Shown: piece by piece, positions 7,564 to 13,507 of the stretch
Position numbering within the stretch: the first letter of the stretch is position 1
How the letters are laid out: the number at the start of each line of letters is the position of its first letter
Origin: a virus
DNA: 23,099 bases
Virus record (IMG/VR): IMGVR_UViG_3300025941_000100
Coordinates: 1-23,099 of that record
Reading direction: 5' to 3' (one strand)
Program-made: the position numbers and the translations under genes
The notes under the pieces: model-generated
Told to the model about the DNA's origin: nothing
Seen by the model: the letters and a program-made list of their open reading frames with translations, nothing else
Database searches by the model: none

Positions 7564-8279
7564 TGGGCTGGGGGGACGCGCAGGGCGGGCGACCGCGCAA
7601 GCTCTACGTTCGGCGGCGGGAGGACTACCCGCCGCCGAACCCCCAGCCGACGCCGTGCCGGATCTGGCAGGGGTCGGTCGATCGCTTCGGATACGGCAGG
7701 GTCCTGGTCCACACCACGGACGACAAGCGCCGCCAGATGACGGCCAGCCGCTGGATCTGGACGATGGCCAACGGCCCGATCCCGAAGGGCCTGGTAGTCC
7801 GCCACAAGTGCGACAACCCGCCGTGCTTCCGCCTATCGCACCTCGAGCTCGGGACCTACAGCGACAACAACAACGACGCCGCCGAGAGAGGTCACCTCGG
7901 TGCGCCGTCCAAGCTGCCCCCCAGCCTGATCGAAGCCGTCAGGCTGGGCCGGGCAGCGGGGCTCTCGTACCCCAAGATCTACGACGACTGGCCCGAGATC
8001 AAGCGGCTGGTCACGATCCGCGGCCTGCGCTGGATCGGCAAGAAACTCGAGAACGGGTGGGTTCCCGCACCACCCCTGCCCGAGGGCTACAGTCCACGAC
8101 CACACGCCGCAGCCACACGGCGTGTGAGTCCCGAAAAGGAAGAAGCCGCTGCGAAGTACGCAGCCTGGCGGACCGAACGGAACGGAACACACGATGACCG
8201 ACTCGATCGAGACAGCGATGCTGGAAGCCCACCGGGCCGGGCTCTCCGTGATCCCACTGAAGGCGAACAAGCGTCCTGA
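7563..8279 (+). CDS. HNH endonuclease
   Basis: 238 aa, ATG at 7563 sharing its A with the SSB-like stop (TGATG). Residues about 33-110 form an HNH domain of the phage homing type: CRIWQGSVDRFGYGRV, MTASRWIWTMANGPIPKGL, then VVRHKCDNPPCFRLSHLELG with H81, C83, C88 and H93, and TYSDNNNDAAERGHL containing the catalytic-loop asparagines (102-104). The C-terminal part is an alpha-helical, charged extension that overlaps the Prim-Pol start by 86 bases. Such genes can be free-standing homing endonucleases that insert next to replication genes, or nicking partners of packaging. Here the position between SSB and Prim-Pol favours a homing-type insertion. Confidence 0.85.
   Translation: MGWGDAQGGRPRKLYVRRREDYPPPNPQPTPCRIWQGSVDRFGYGRVLVHTTDDKRRQMTASRWIWTMANGPIPKGLVVRHKCDNPPCFRLSHLELGTYSDNNNDAAERGHLGAPSKLPPSLIEAVRLGRAAGLSYPKIYDDWPEIKRLVTIRGLRWIGKKLENGWVPAPPLPEGYSPRPHAAATRRVSPEKEEAAAKYAAWRTERNGTHDDRLDRDSDAGSPPGRALRDPTEGEQAS
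8101..8126 (+). other. Inverted repeat inside the HNH gene
   Basis: Arms CACACGCCG (8101-8109) and CGGCGTGTG (8118-8126) are perfect 9-bp complements with an 8-base loop. It lies near the 3' part of the HNH gene, about 70 bases before the Prim-Pol ATG, with no T-tract after it. It may tune translation of the downstream gene or be an attenuator; chance within GC-rich coding DNA is also possible. Confidence 0.4.
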
Positions 8280-10458
8280 CGTCGTCAGCTGGCGCGAGTA
8301 CATCGAGACCCAGGCCGACCTGCTGACGGTGCAGCGCTGGGCCAAGCGGACCGAAGGATTCGCCATCATCTGCGGCGGGCCGACGCGGCTGCAGGTCCTC
8401 GACTTCGAGGGCCGATTCATGGAGCACATGGACGAGCTCCGCTCCCGGCTCGGTGAGCACGCCAGCGTGTTCGAGTCATGGCTCGACGGGTACTTCGTCG
8501 TCACACCGGGCGGCGGGTTCCACGTCGCCGTGCACGTCGAAGGCGAGGCGCAGGAGGGCAACACCAAGCTGGCCTCGGACGGGTCGGGGATGACCCTGGT
8601 AGAAACCCGTGGCCACGGCGGCTACGTCGTGGCAGCGCCATCCAACGGAACGACTCACCCCACGGGCCAGCCGTGGGTGCAACAATCGGGATCGTTCGAC
8701 ACGATCGCCTGGGCCACGGCGGGACAGTGGCAGGCAATCTGTGCAGCGATCTCCACATTCGACGCCGTGGCAGCGTCGGAGACCCCGCCCGAGGCGCTAC
8801 GTGTTCCGGCGCTGCCGGGCGGGGTCTCACTCTCGAGGATCGAGCACACCGACTCGTGGATCGACGGGGTGCAGCTGCCACCGATGGACATGGTCCTCGA
8901 CAACAACGGCTGGAGCTACGAGCACTCCGACGAGTTCCACAGCTACTGGGCGCGGCCGGGCAAGGACCCGCGCGAGGGCCACTCGGCGACGATCAACGCC
9001 AAGGACCGGCTCTACGTGTTCTCCTCGAACGCACACCCGGTGCCGACCTCGGTGAACAACCAGACCTACGATGTCATCGACGTCCTGGGGTGCTACCAGC
9101 TGGGTCAACTCCCCTCCCAGTCGGAGCGAGTCGAGATCCTCCGCAATCTCGCCGGGATATCGGGCCAGCCGCGGACGCCTCCTTCGACGTCCGACGGTTG
9201 GCTCTCCGACGACTTCTGGACCGCTACACCGTGGCTGGAGGCAATCCGCGCCGCGGCCCACGGCAACGGCAAGTGCCCGGAAGGCCTGCTCGGTGCGGTG
9301 CTCTCGGCCTACTCGGTGCGGGTTCCCTCCTCGATCCGGGTGGCACCGATCGTGCACGGAGTGGCCTCACCGCTCAACCTCTACGTCGCACTCTGCGGGC
9401 CCTCGGGCTCGGGGAAGTCCTCGACAATGGCGATGGCGCAGCAACTCTGCGACGCCTACGACGACGAGTCCTACCACTACGGAGTCAACCTGCGCAGCGG
9501 AGAGGGGCTGGTGACGGAAGCGATCGTCAAACAGGTGGTCAAGCGCGGCGAGCCAGAGCCACCACCCCGCTACCTGCTCGGGCTGCAGGTGGAGTTCGAC
9601 GAGGGCAAGACGCTGGCGGTGCAGAACGACCGCTCGGGCGCAACGATGGTCCCCTACTTGACGACGGCGTGGTCGGGCCAGCGGGGCAAGCACGTCGGCG
9701 GGACGAAGGCTGCGGGCAGCGAGAAGTTCCCCGCAGACATGGTGCGAGTGTCGCTGGTACTGGGGGTTCAGTACGGCGTAGCGGGCTCGTTGTTCACGGG
9801 GGACGTCGAGAGCCTCGGATTTCCTGGTCGGTTCCTCTACTTCGGGATGGACAACCCTGGCCCGAAGCTGAAAGCTGGCGAACAACGTCGCGTCGTGCCG
9901 CTGATACTGCCTCGGTACTACCCCGGTGACGCCAGCCGCGCGATCGGTGAGATGGTCTTCCCGCTGGAGGTACAGCAGGAGGTTCTGGACTGGGACTACG
10001 CCCGTTCCACGGTGGGAGGCCTCGCCATCGACGGGCACCGGATGCTCCTGCGACTGCGTCTTGCCTGCCTCCTGGCCCTGATGGACCGTTTCGCGCAGCC
10101 AGAGCCCCTCCACTGGCAGCTGGCTTCCGAGATCGAGGCGCACTCCCTCTGTACGAGATCACGGGTTCTTGCTGGAGTATCGGAGGTTGCTGTAAGGAAC
10201 GCCCGTGCCGCAGGACGGATGGACGCGATTCGAGAGAACGAGAGGCATCTCAGCTGGATCGAGGAGCGTGCAATCAGCCTGGCCAAGGCGGTGCACGATG
10301 AACCGCTTACAGCGCGACAGGTCAAAGATCGTTTCCGCAAAGAGAAGCGCCAGCTGATCCCGGAAGTAGTTCAGTATGCCATTGAGCGCGACTGGGTCGT
10401 ATATCGCACCGAGGGGGCAGCAAAGCTGCTCGTGCCGGGTGAGAGCCAGCCTTCGTGA
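8194..10458 (+). CDS. Primase-polymerase (Prim-Pol) fused to ATPase/helicase-like domain
   Basis: 754 aa. Residues about 1-190 are an archaeo-eukaryotic-type Prim-Pol domain: LEAHRAGLSVIPLKANKRP, the metal-binding LQVLDFEG (D70, E72), the histidine of TPGGGFHVAV (H110) and GHGGYVVAAPS (140-149). Residues about 340-640 form a P-loop ATPase with Walker A GPSGSGKS (402-409) and a Walker B-like VEFDEG (466-471), similar to DUF3987-type helicase-like domains that often follow Prim-Pol. The C-terminal 80 residues look like a winged-helix (EPLTARQVKDRF..VVQYAIERDWVVYRT). It would synthesise primers and drive fork or origin opening. A nearby non-coding repeat region begins at its stop codon. Codon choice in the last roughly 100 codons is less GC-biased than before. 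Confidence 0.85.
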   Translation: MTDSIETAMLEAHRAGLSVIPLKANKRPDVVSWREYIETQADLLTVQRWAKRTEGFAIICGGPTRLQVLDFEGRFMEHMDELRSRLGEHASVFESWLDGYFVVTPGGGFHVAVHVEGEAQEGNTKLASDGSGMTLVETRGHGGYVVAAPSNGTTHPTGQPWVQQSGSFDTIAWATAGQWQAICAAISTFDAVAASETPPEALRVPALPGGVSLSRIEHTDSWIDGVQLPPMDMVLDNNGWSYEHSDEFHSYWARPGKDPREGHSATINAKDRLYVFSSNAHPVPTSVNNQTYDVIDVLGCYQLGQLPSQSERVEILRNLAGISGQPRTPPSTSDGWLSDDFWTATPWLEAIRAAAHGNGKCPEGLLGAVLSAYSVRVPSSIRVAPIVHGVASPLNLYVALCGPSGSGKSSTMAMAQQLCDAYDDESYHYGVNLRSGEGLVTEAIVKQVVKRGEPEPPPRYLLGLQVEFDEGKTLAVQNDRSGATMVPYLTTAWSGQRGKHVGGTKAAGSEKFPADMVRVSLVLGVQYGVAGSLFTGDVESLGFPGRFLYFGMDNPGPKLKAGEQRRVVPLILPRYYPGDASRAIGEMVFPLEVQQEVLDWDYARSTVGGLAIDGHRMLLRLRLACLLALMDRFAQPEPLHWQLASEIEAHSLCTRSRVLAGVSEVAVRNARAAGRMDAIRENERHLSWIEERAISLAKAVHDEPLTARQVKDRFRKEKRQLIPEVVQYAIERDWVVYRTEGAAKLLVPGESQPS

Positions 10459-10492
10459 GGTGGGGGGACGGTGGGGGGACCGTCCCCCCACC
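10459..10492. repeat. G6/C6 repeat cluster 1
   Basis: GGTGGGGGGAC occurs twice in tandem (10459-10469 and 10470-10480, an 11-bp period, one helical turn) and then inverted as GTCCCCCCACC (10482-10492). The second and third copies make a perfect 23-bp palindrome around C10481. It starts at the base after the Prim-Pol stop, so it could form a very stable hairpin at the mRNA end, although no T-tract follows. Confidence 0.8.
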
Positions 10493-10513
10493 CCGCGCGA
10501 AATCGGGCACAGC

Positions 10514-10529
10514 TACCGATATATCGGTA
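10514..10529. promoter_or_regulatory. 16-bp perfect palindrome, operator candidate
   Basis: TACCGATATATCGGTA reads identically on both strands, with an A/T core of six bases. It directly abuts the -35-like TTGCAT at 10530-10535. A perfect A/T-cored palindrome next to a promoter is typical of a dimeric repressor or activator site. The binding protein is unknown. Confidence 0.55.
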
Positions 10530-10557
10530 TTGCATCGTACCTGGTAAATACTAAACA
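10530..10557 (+). promoter_or_regulatory. Weak promoter candidate in control region
   Basis: TTGCAT (10530-10535) and TAAACA (10552-10557) are 16 bp apart, with A/T-rich spacer end. Match to consensus is modest. It would transcribe through the second repeat cluster toward the gene at 10992, possibly also making an untranslated leader or origin transcript. Confidence 0.3.
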
Positions 10558-10591
10558 GCTTCAACGGCCGCTCGTAACTGTACCCACGCGT

Positions 10592-10634
10592 GGTGGGGGG
10601 ACGTCCCCCCAGGTCCCCCCACCTGGTCCCCCCA
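10592..10634. repeat. G6/C6 repeat cluster 2
   Basis: One forward copy GGTGGGGGGAC (10592-10602) is followed by three inverted copies of GTCCCCCCA at 10603-10611, 10613-10621 and 10626-10634. The forward copy and first inverted copy make a perfect palindrome centred between 10602 and 10603. Together with cluster 1 there are seven copies of TGGGGGGAC in about 175 bases, three forward and four reverse. Confidence 0.8.
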
Positions 10635-10635
10635 C

Positions 10636-10652
10636 ACTCCGCTGAGCGGAGT
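10636..10652. repeat. 17-bp dyad after the repeat cluster
   Basis: ACTCCGC (10636-10642) and GCGGAGT (10646-10652) are perfect complements around TGA. It lies one base after the last G6/C6 copy and could be a hairpin or a dimeric protein site. Confidence 0.5.
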
Positions 10653-10846
10653 ATCGGCTTCTTCGTGCTCTTCTATCCGAAGCATTCGGGCCATCCGCCG
10701 CCACTCGCTCTAGAAACTGTCTCTCCCACCTGCAATCAATCATTCCAGCGTATGGGGCCCCGAAAAGCCCAAATCTGCAATCACATGATTTTGTACCCAG
10801 GCCACACCCTTCTTGCTTCCACCCAGTACTCCCGCTCGTGGCCCAG

Positions 10847-10867
10847 GTGGGGGGGGTGGGGGCAGGG
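10847..10867 (+). other. G-quadruplex-like G-run
   Basis: Runs of eight G (10849-10856), five G (10858-10862) and three G (10865-10867) are separated by T and CA, preceded by GGT. With four usable G-tracts this matches the pattern of a potential intramolecular G-quadruplex on the plus strand. It lies in the control region, 125 bases before the next gene. Confidence 0.5.
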
Positions 10868-10875
10868 CCGACCCG

Positions 10876-10930
10876 CATAACCCCTGGTAGATGGCCATAT
10901 CGGCCGACGAAGGTGGACATAACCCCTGGT
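10876..10930 (+). repeat. Two 13-bp direct repeats spaced 42 bp
   Basis: CATAACCCCTGGT occurs at 10876-10888 and identically at 10918-10930. The 42-bp centre-to-centre distance is four turns of B-DNA, placing both copies on the same face of the helix, as for cooperative regulator sites or iterons. They lie 62-116 bases upstream of the ATG at 10992. Confidence 0.65.
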
Positions 10931-10991
10931 CAGAGCACTAAGTAGACCGATCGGGATGGTCCGTATCGGCAGGACACAGGGAGATAGAACG

Positions 10992-11795
10992 ATGAGCGAT
11001 ACCAGCACGATGGTGCCGACGGCCGACCCCAAGGCGGTAGCCCAAGCCACCGCGGTAATCGGGGCGGTTGGCACCTGGTCGGAATGGATGACGGAGCACG
11101 CGGATGCCTACTTCGTCACGATGATCGACCAGGTGACGACAGCACTGGCCACGGTCGCCCCGAGCGTGACCAGCGCCTATGGCGTGTGGTCGGCCGAGCA
11201 CCCAACATGGGAGCGCAAGCGCTTTACGGCGACGGATTGGGTGACCGCGGTGGGCAACCAGCGCGGCGAGGCATGGGAGATCGACAGCATCGATCTGGCC
11301 AGGTTGACGATCCCGTTCGGGCTCGCACTCTGGGGCCATACCACGGGATCGATGGCGCACTACTTGAAGGTGTGCACGAACGATCTGACAGGTACGTACG
11401 GCGTGCGTGACATCGATGGCTACCTGGCCTGGTTGCCCAAGCGCTCCGAGTACCAGATGACGAATGACAAGGGCAAGCGCGTGGACATCGCGGTGCGCTC
11501 GCAAGAGGCGATCGATGCCGACGAGGCCAAGTCCGCGGCCACCAAGGCCAAGGTCAACCGCAAGGCGGAGTACAACCTCACCGGCTACGTGTGGGACACC
11601 ATCGCCGATCCCAAGGCGTTCGCCACGACAAAGGACTATGTCAAGCGCCTGGTCGCACTTGAGCACGACTTCTCCGCCTTCGTGGCCTCCCAGGTGGCCG
11701 CGCTCGGTGACGAGGGCAAGTCGGCCAAGCGCGAGATCGCTAAGCAGGTATCCGACGCCACCAAGCCCAAGGCCACACCGCGGGCCAGCAAGTAG
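10992..11795 (+). CDS. Unrecognised 267-aa protein downstream of the control region
   Basis: Starts at ATG 10992 with Shine-Dalgarno GGGAG at 10979-10983; an upstream in-frame ATG at 10956 lacks one. No signal peptide or membrane segment is seen. Tryptophans are frequent in residues 28-120 (TWSEWMTEH, YGVWSAEHPTWERKR, TDWVTAVGNQRGEAWEID). Residues 165-200 are charged and helical (EAIDADEAKSAATKAKVNRK), and the last 40 are Lys/Ala-rich, ending PKATPRASK, a plausible nucleic-acid-binding tail. It is monocistronic, flanked by the control region and strong hairpins, which hints at high or separately regulated expression. I do not recognise the family; an initiator or origin-binding role would be speculation from position. 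Confidence 0.8.
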   Translation: MSDTSTMVPTADPKAVAQATAVIGAVGTWSEWMTEHADAYFVTMIDQVTTALATVAPSVTSAYGVWSAEHPTWERKRFTATDWVTAVGNQRGEAWEIDSIDLARLTIPFGLALWGHTTGSMAHYLKVCTNDLTGTYGVRDIDGYLAWLPKRSEYQMTNDKGKRVDIAVRSQEAIDADEAKSAATKAKVNRKAEYNLTGYVWDTIADPKAFATTKDYVKRLVALEHDFSAFVASQVAALGDEGKSAKREIAKQVSDATKPKATPRASK

Positions 11796-11801
11796 CAGCT
11801 A

Positions 11802-11846
11802 GATAGGCCGCGATCCCCTGATTTCTAAGGGGGATCGCGGCCTATC
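11802..11846 (+). terminator. 17-bp perfect hairpin after the 267-aa gene
   Basis: Left arm 11802-11818 (GATAGGCCGCGATCCCC) pairs perfectly with 11830-11846; the loop is 11 bases. It begins 6 bases after the stop codon. No U-run follows, so it may be a terminator of the U-less type reported in actinobacteria, a transcript-end protector or a processing site. Confidence 0.6.
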
Positions 11847-11857
11847 GCCGCGTCTTT

Positions 11858-11881
11858 CCGCGTCCCCCAACGGGGGCGCGG
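11858..11881 (+). terminator. Second hairpin in tandem
   Basis: CCGCG-T-CCCCC (11858-11868) pairs with GGGGGCGCGG (11872-11881) with one bulged T and a 3-base AAC loop. It follows a TCTTT stretch and lies 12 bases after the first hairpin. Confidence 0.5.
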
Positions 11882-11890
11882 CATCGTCGC

Positions 11891-11972
11891 GTCCAGGCAG
11901 CGAATGGGCTCACGCACCTGGACCGAGTGGATCTCGGGGGCAGTTTCGTAATCCACAACACCCCATGAGCCC
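11891..11972 (+). ncRNA. Candidate structured leader RNA with pseudoknot
   Basis: GTCCAGG (11891-11897) and CCTGGAC (11917-11923) enclose a 19-base loop. That loop contains GGGCTCA (11906-11912), which is complementary to TGAGCCC (11966-11972) downstream, allowing an H-type pseudoknot. Between them, CCGAG/CTCGG (11923-11927 with 11933-11937) competes with GTGGAT/ATCCAC (11927-11932 with 11951-11956), so two exclusive folds exist. The element ends 22 bases before a Shine-Dalgarno sequence. It does not match a tRNA or a riboswitch class I know; predictions are by eye. Confidence 0.4.
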
Positions 11973-12010
11973 GCCAGCAATCACATCAGTACATGAGGAG
12001 ACCGATAGCC

Positions 12011-12469
12011 ATGTCCATCACCATCACGGCCACGTTCGAGTGCGCCACCATCGACGAGTTCACGGAGTGCCTCGCCATCATCCGCGACAACGAGCCAGCC
12101 ACGCTCATGATCACAGGATCGGTCAGGTTCATCCCCGACCCGGACCAGACGCCACCCTTCGGTATCGCCCGCTCAGAGGCCTTTGCAAAGGCCGCTGAGG
12201 CGATCCAGGACCAGGACGTGCATGAGTGGCCGGAGATGCTCGAGGAGGCCACTCAGCTGTGGGTCCACGCGCTCGTCGCATGGGTCCGCGCCCACATCAC
12301 CGCGGGCCCGCTCACCGAGGTCAGCGACATGACGATGTACCAGGCGTTCAGGCGCTTTCATGAGCGCGGCGTGGAGTGCGGGGTCGGCGACCTCACCGAG
12401 AGCCTCGAGCAGGACAGCTGCCTGCGCGGTGCGTTCCGCGATGCCAAGGGTGCGCAGGTGCCGCTGTGA
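12011..12469 (+). CDS. Unrecognised 152-aa protein
   Basis: ATG 12011 has the Shine-Dalgarno GAGGAG (11995-12000); the ATG at 11993 in the same frame lies before it and is rejected. The N-terminus SITITATFECATIDEFTECL is beta/alpha in pattern, then a Pro-rich link (RFIPDPDQTPPFG), an acidic helical region (EAFAKAAEAIQDQDVHEWPE) and a helical second half with three Cys. Members of this size with 'ITATFE..TIDEF' starts look like small single-domain phage proteins, but no function is assigned. It heads a three-gene run coupled by GTGA overlaps. Confidence 0.75.
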   Translation: MSITITATFECATIDEFTECLAIIRDNEPATLMITGSVRFIPDPDQTPPFGIARSEAFAKAAEAIQDQDVHEWPEMLEEATQLWVHALVAWVRAHITAGPLTEVSDMTMYQAFRRFHERGVECGVGDLTESLEQDSCLRGAFRDAKGAQVPL

Positions 12470-12594
12470 GCCTGCTCTGTAGGTTCCGTCGTCATCGTCA
12501 CTGCAGCGGCCATGTGAAGGGCCGCACCGCCAACGGCAAGATGGCGTTCGCCATCTGTGACTGCACCTGCCACGTCGGGATGGTGGCGCTGTGA
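12466..12594 (+). CDS. 42-aa Cys/His-rich mini-protein
   Basis: GTG at 12466 overlaps the preceding TGA (GTGA) and the stop at 12592-12594 overlaps the next GTG. The sequence carries C5, H10, H12, C13, H16 and then CDCTCH at 31-36, plausible ligands for one or two zinc ions. It is basic at the N-terminus (CRFRRHRHC). Too short for family assignment; support comes from the double overlap and the cysteine pattern. Confidence 0.55.
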   Translation: MSLLCRFRRHRHCSGHVKGRTANGKMAFAICDCTCHVGMVAL

Positions 12595-12761
12595 CCGTGC
12601 TCCATTGGCTCGGCTTCATCGTCTTCGTGATCCTCAGCTACGCGGCGAGGATCTCGACGATCGGGCTGGCCCAGAAGCTCCGCCGTCCGAAGCGCTCCCG
12701 CTTGTCCCCACAGCAGGACTGGGACCGCTTCATCAACTCAGAGTTCAAGCACAAGCCATAG
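12591..12761 (+). CDS. 56-aa single-pass membrane protein
   Basis: GTG at 12591 overlaps the previous stop. Residues 4-22 (LHWLGFIVFVILSYAARI) form one membrane helix with the short N-terminus outside or in the membrane; residues 28-56 are basic and polar (QKLRRPKRSR, then QQDWDRFINSEFKHKP), probably cytoplasmic. No family recognised. A strong hairpin begins 17 bases after its stop. Confidence 0.6.
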   Translation: MTVLHWLGFIVFVILSYAARISTIGLAQKLRRPKRSRLSPQQDWDRFINSEFKHKP

Positions 12762-12777
12762 CCCCAGCTACTGCGAT

Positions 12778-12809
12778 CGAGCCCCATCCCCGTTAGGGGG
12801 TGGGGCTCG
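12778..12809 (+). terminator. Operon-boundary hairpin A
   Basis: Left arm 12778-12791 (CGAGCCCCATCCCC) pairs with 12796-12809, 14 bp including one G-U pair, with loop GTTA. It is followed by CGTCGTTCTC, which is weakly T-rich, and then by the leader AACCAGACAAGGGAGA of the next gene. Its right arm and the following bases closely match the hairpin at 14330. Confidence 0.65.
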
Positions 12810-12850
12810 TCGTCGTTCTCACAACCAACAACCAGACAAGGGAGATACCA

Positions 12851-13015
12851 ATGACCTACCTCAAGTGCTTCCGCTGCGAAGCAGCAGCTACCGGGCTGTA
12901 TGCCCATCACTCGGGCTCGCATGATCGTGCCTGCGACATCCATCGTGGCGTCTGCCACGATGGATGCTGGCCTGCCGAGGCGCGCGACGAGCGTTATCAG
13001 GCGGTGACGCGATGA
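12851..13015 (+). CDS. 54-aa zinc-finger-like protein
   Basis: ATG 12851 follows the leader AACCAGACAAGGGAGA (12830-12845), which supplies the Shine-Dalgarno and rules out the upstream in-frame ATG. Probable ligands: C6-x2-C9 (CFRC), H20, H21, C29, H32, C36, H37 and C40 (ACDIHRGVCHDGC). It looks like a compact treble-clef or zinc-ribbon module. Function unknown. The stop overlaps the next ATG (ATGA). Confidence 0.65.
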   Translation: MTYLKCFRCEAAATGLYAHHSGSHDRACDIHRGVCHDGCWPAEARDERYQAVTR

Positions 13016-13200
13016 GCCGTCATCACCTCACGCCCGACGAGTTCAACGTCTTCTGGGCGATGATCGGCGCGGTCGTGCTGATCCCGGCGTTCATCATGTG
13101 GATGCTGCGCCGACTCGAGCGCGAGAGCCAGCGTGAATCGTGGCGCCAGGCAGACATCCGCGGCCGCATCGAAGCAAGGAACCAGCATCATGACCGCTGA
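13012..13200 (+). CDS. 62-aa single-pass membrane protein
   Basis: ATG 13012 overlaps the previous stop. Residues about 12-31 (VFWAMIGAVVLIPAFIMWML) are a membrane helix, followed by a basic, charged helix (RRLERESQRESWRQADIRGR). N-out/C-in orientation is expected by the positive-inside rule. A second single-segment protein lies two genes upstream. Function unknown. Confidence 0.65.
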   Translation: MSRHHLTPDEFNVFWAMIGAVVLIPAFIMWMLRRLERESQRESWRQADIRGRIEARNQHHDR

Positions 13201-13507
13201 CCATCACCAGGAGTTCCTCGACACCATGACCGAGGTCAGCGGCTCGCTGCCGCCGGTTGTCGTGGCGGTCATCGACCAGGTCATCGATGCCGTCGTCGCC
13301 AGGCTGGGCGAGTCGCCCGAGGCGTGGCGCGGGGCGATCGAGGTGATCACCCTGGTGATGAAGGCCATGATGATGGGGCGCGAGGACCCCGACGACCCGG
13401 TGATGCTCAACGTCAACGAGACGATGATCGGGCTGATCATCTCCACGCTGGCTGCCTCACCGTGGAGTCGGGTGGCGATGAATGCGCGTGCGGAGCGTGA
13501 GTCATGA
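13190..13507 (+). CDS. Unrecognised 105-aa helical protein
   Basis: ATG 13190 overlaps the membrane-protein gene by 11 bases and has AAGGA about 10 bases upstream. The protein is nearly all helix with hydrophobic stretches (LPPVVVAVIDQVIDAVVARL, 20-40, and ETMIGLIISTLAASPW near residue 83), methionine-rich in the middle (MKAMMMG), and the C-terminus is short and basic. It might associate with membrane, but neither stretch is clearly transmembrane. The stop overlaps the next ATG (ATGA). Confidence 0.7.
   Translation: MTADHHQEFLDTMTEVSGSLPPVVVAVIDQVIDAVVARLGESPEAWRGAIEVITLVMKAMMMGREDPDDPVMLNVNETMIGLIISTLAASPWSRVAMNARAERES

Larger units (their letters stand above)
10459..10991. promoter_or_regulatory. 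Non-coding control region / replication origin candidate
   Basis: No reading frame here shows the third-position G/C preference of neighbouring genes on either strand, so I treat all 530 bases as non-coding. It contains two clusters of G6/C6 repeats, a 16-bp palindrome with a promoter-like sequence, a 17-bp dyad, a long G-run and two 13-bp direct repeats, listed separately, with an A/T-richer stretch around 10500-10560 and 10660-10800. Repeats, palindromes and easily melted DNA right after a primase/helicase gene are what phage replication origins look like, but no Rep-binding site is known for this phage. Confidence 0.5.
11796..12010. other. Structured non-coding stretch between two genes
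   Basis: 215 bases with no plausible gene. It holds two consecutive hairpins (11802-11846, 11858-11881) and a third stem with a possible pseudoknot (11891-11972), ending in the Shine-Dalgarno GAGGAG (11995-12000) of the next gene. Components are listed separately. Confidence 0.6.

Noticed and set aside
10459-10652. CRISPR array
   Set aside because: Repeats are 9-11 bases, adjacent or inverted, without unique spacers of regular length.
10322-10920. Several short frames within the control region
   Set aside because: None has a Shine-Dalgarno with matching codon bias; their proteins are Pro/Gly runs made by the G6/C6 repeats.
11880-11960. Possible tRNA because of a stem and the GTTTCGTAATCC stretch
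   Set aside because: No acceptor stem, no D-arm and no correct T-loop can be folded, so tRNA is excluded. No convincing tRNA was seen by eye in the window.
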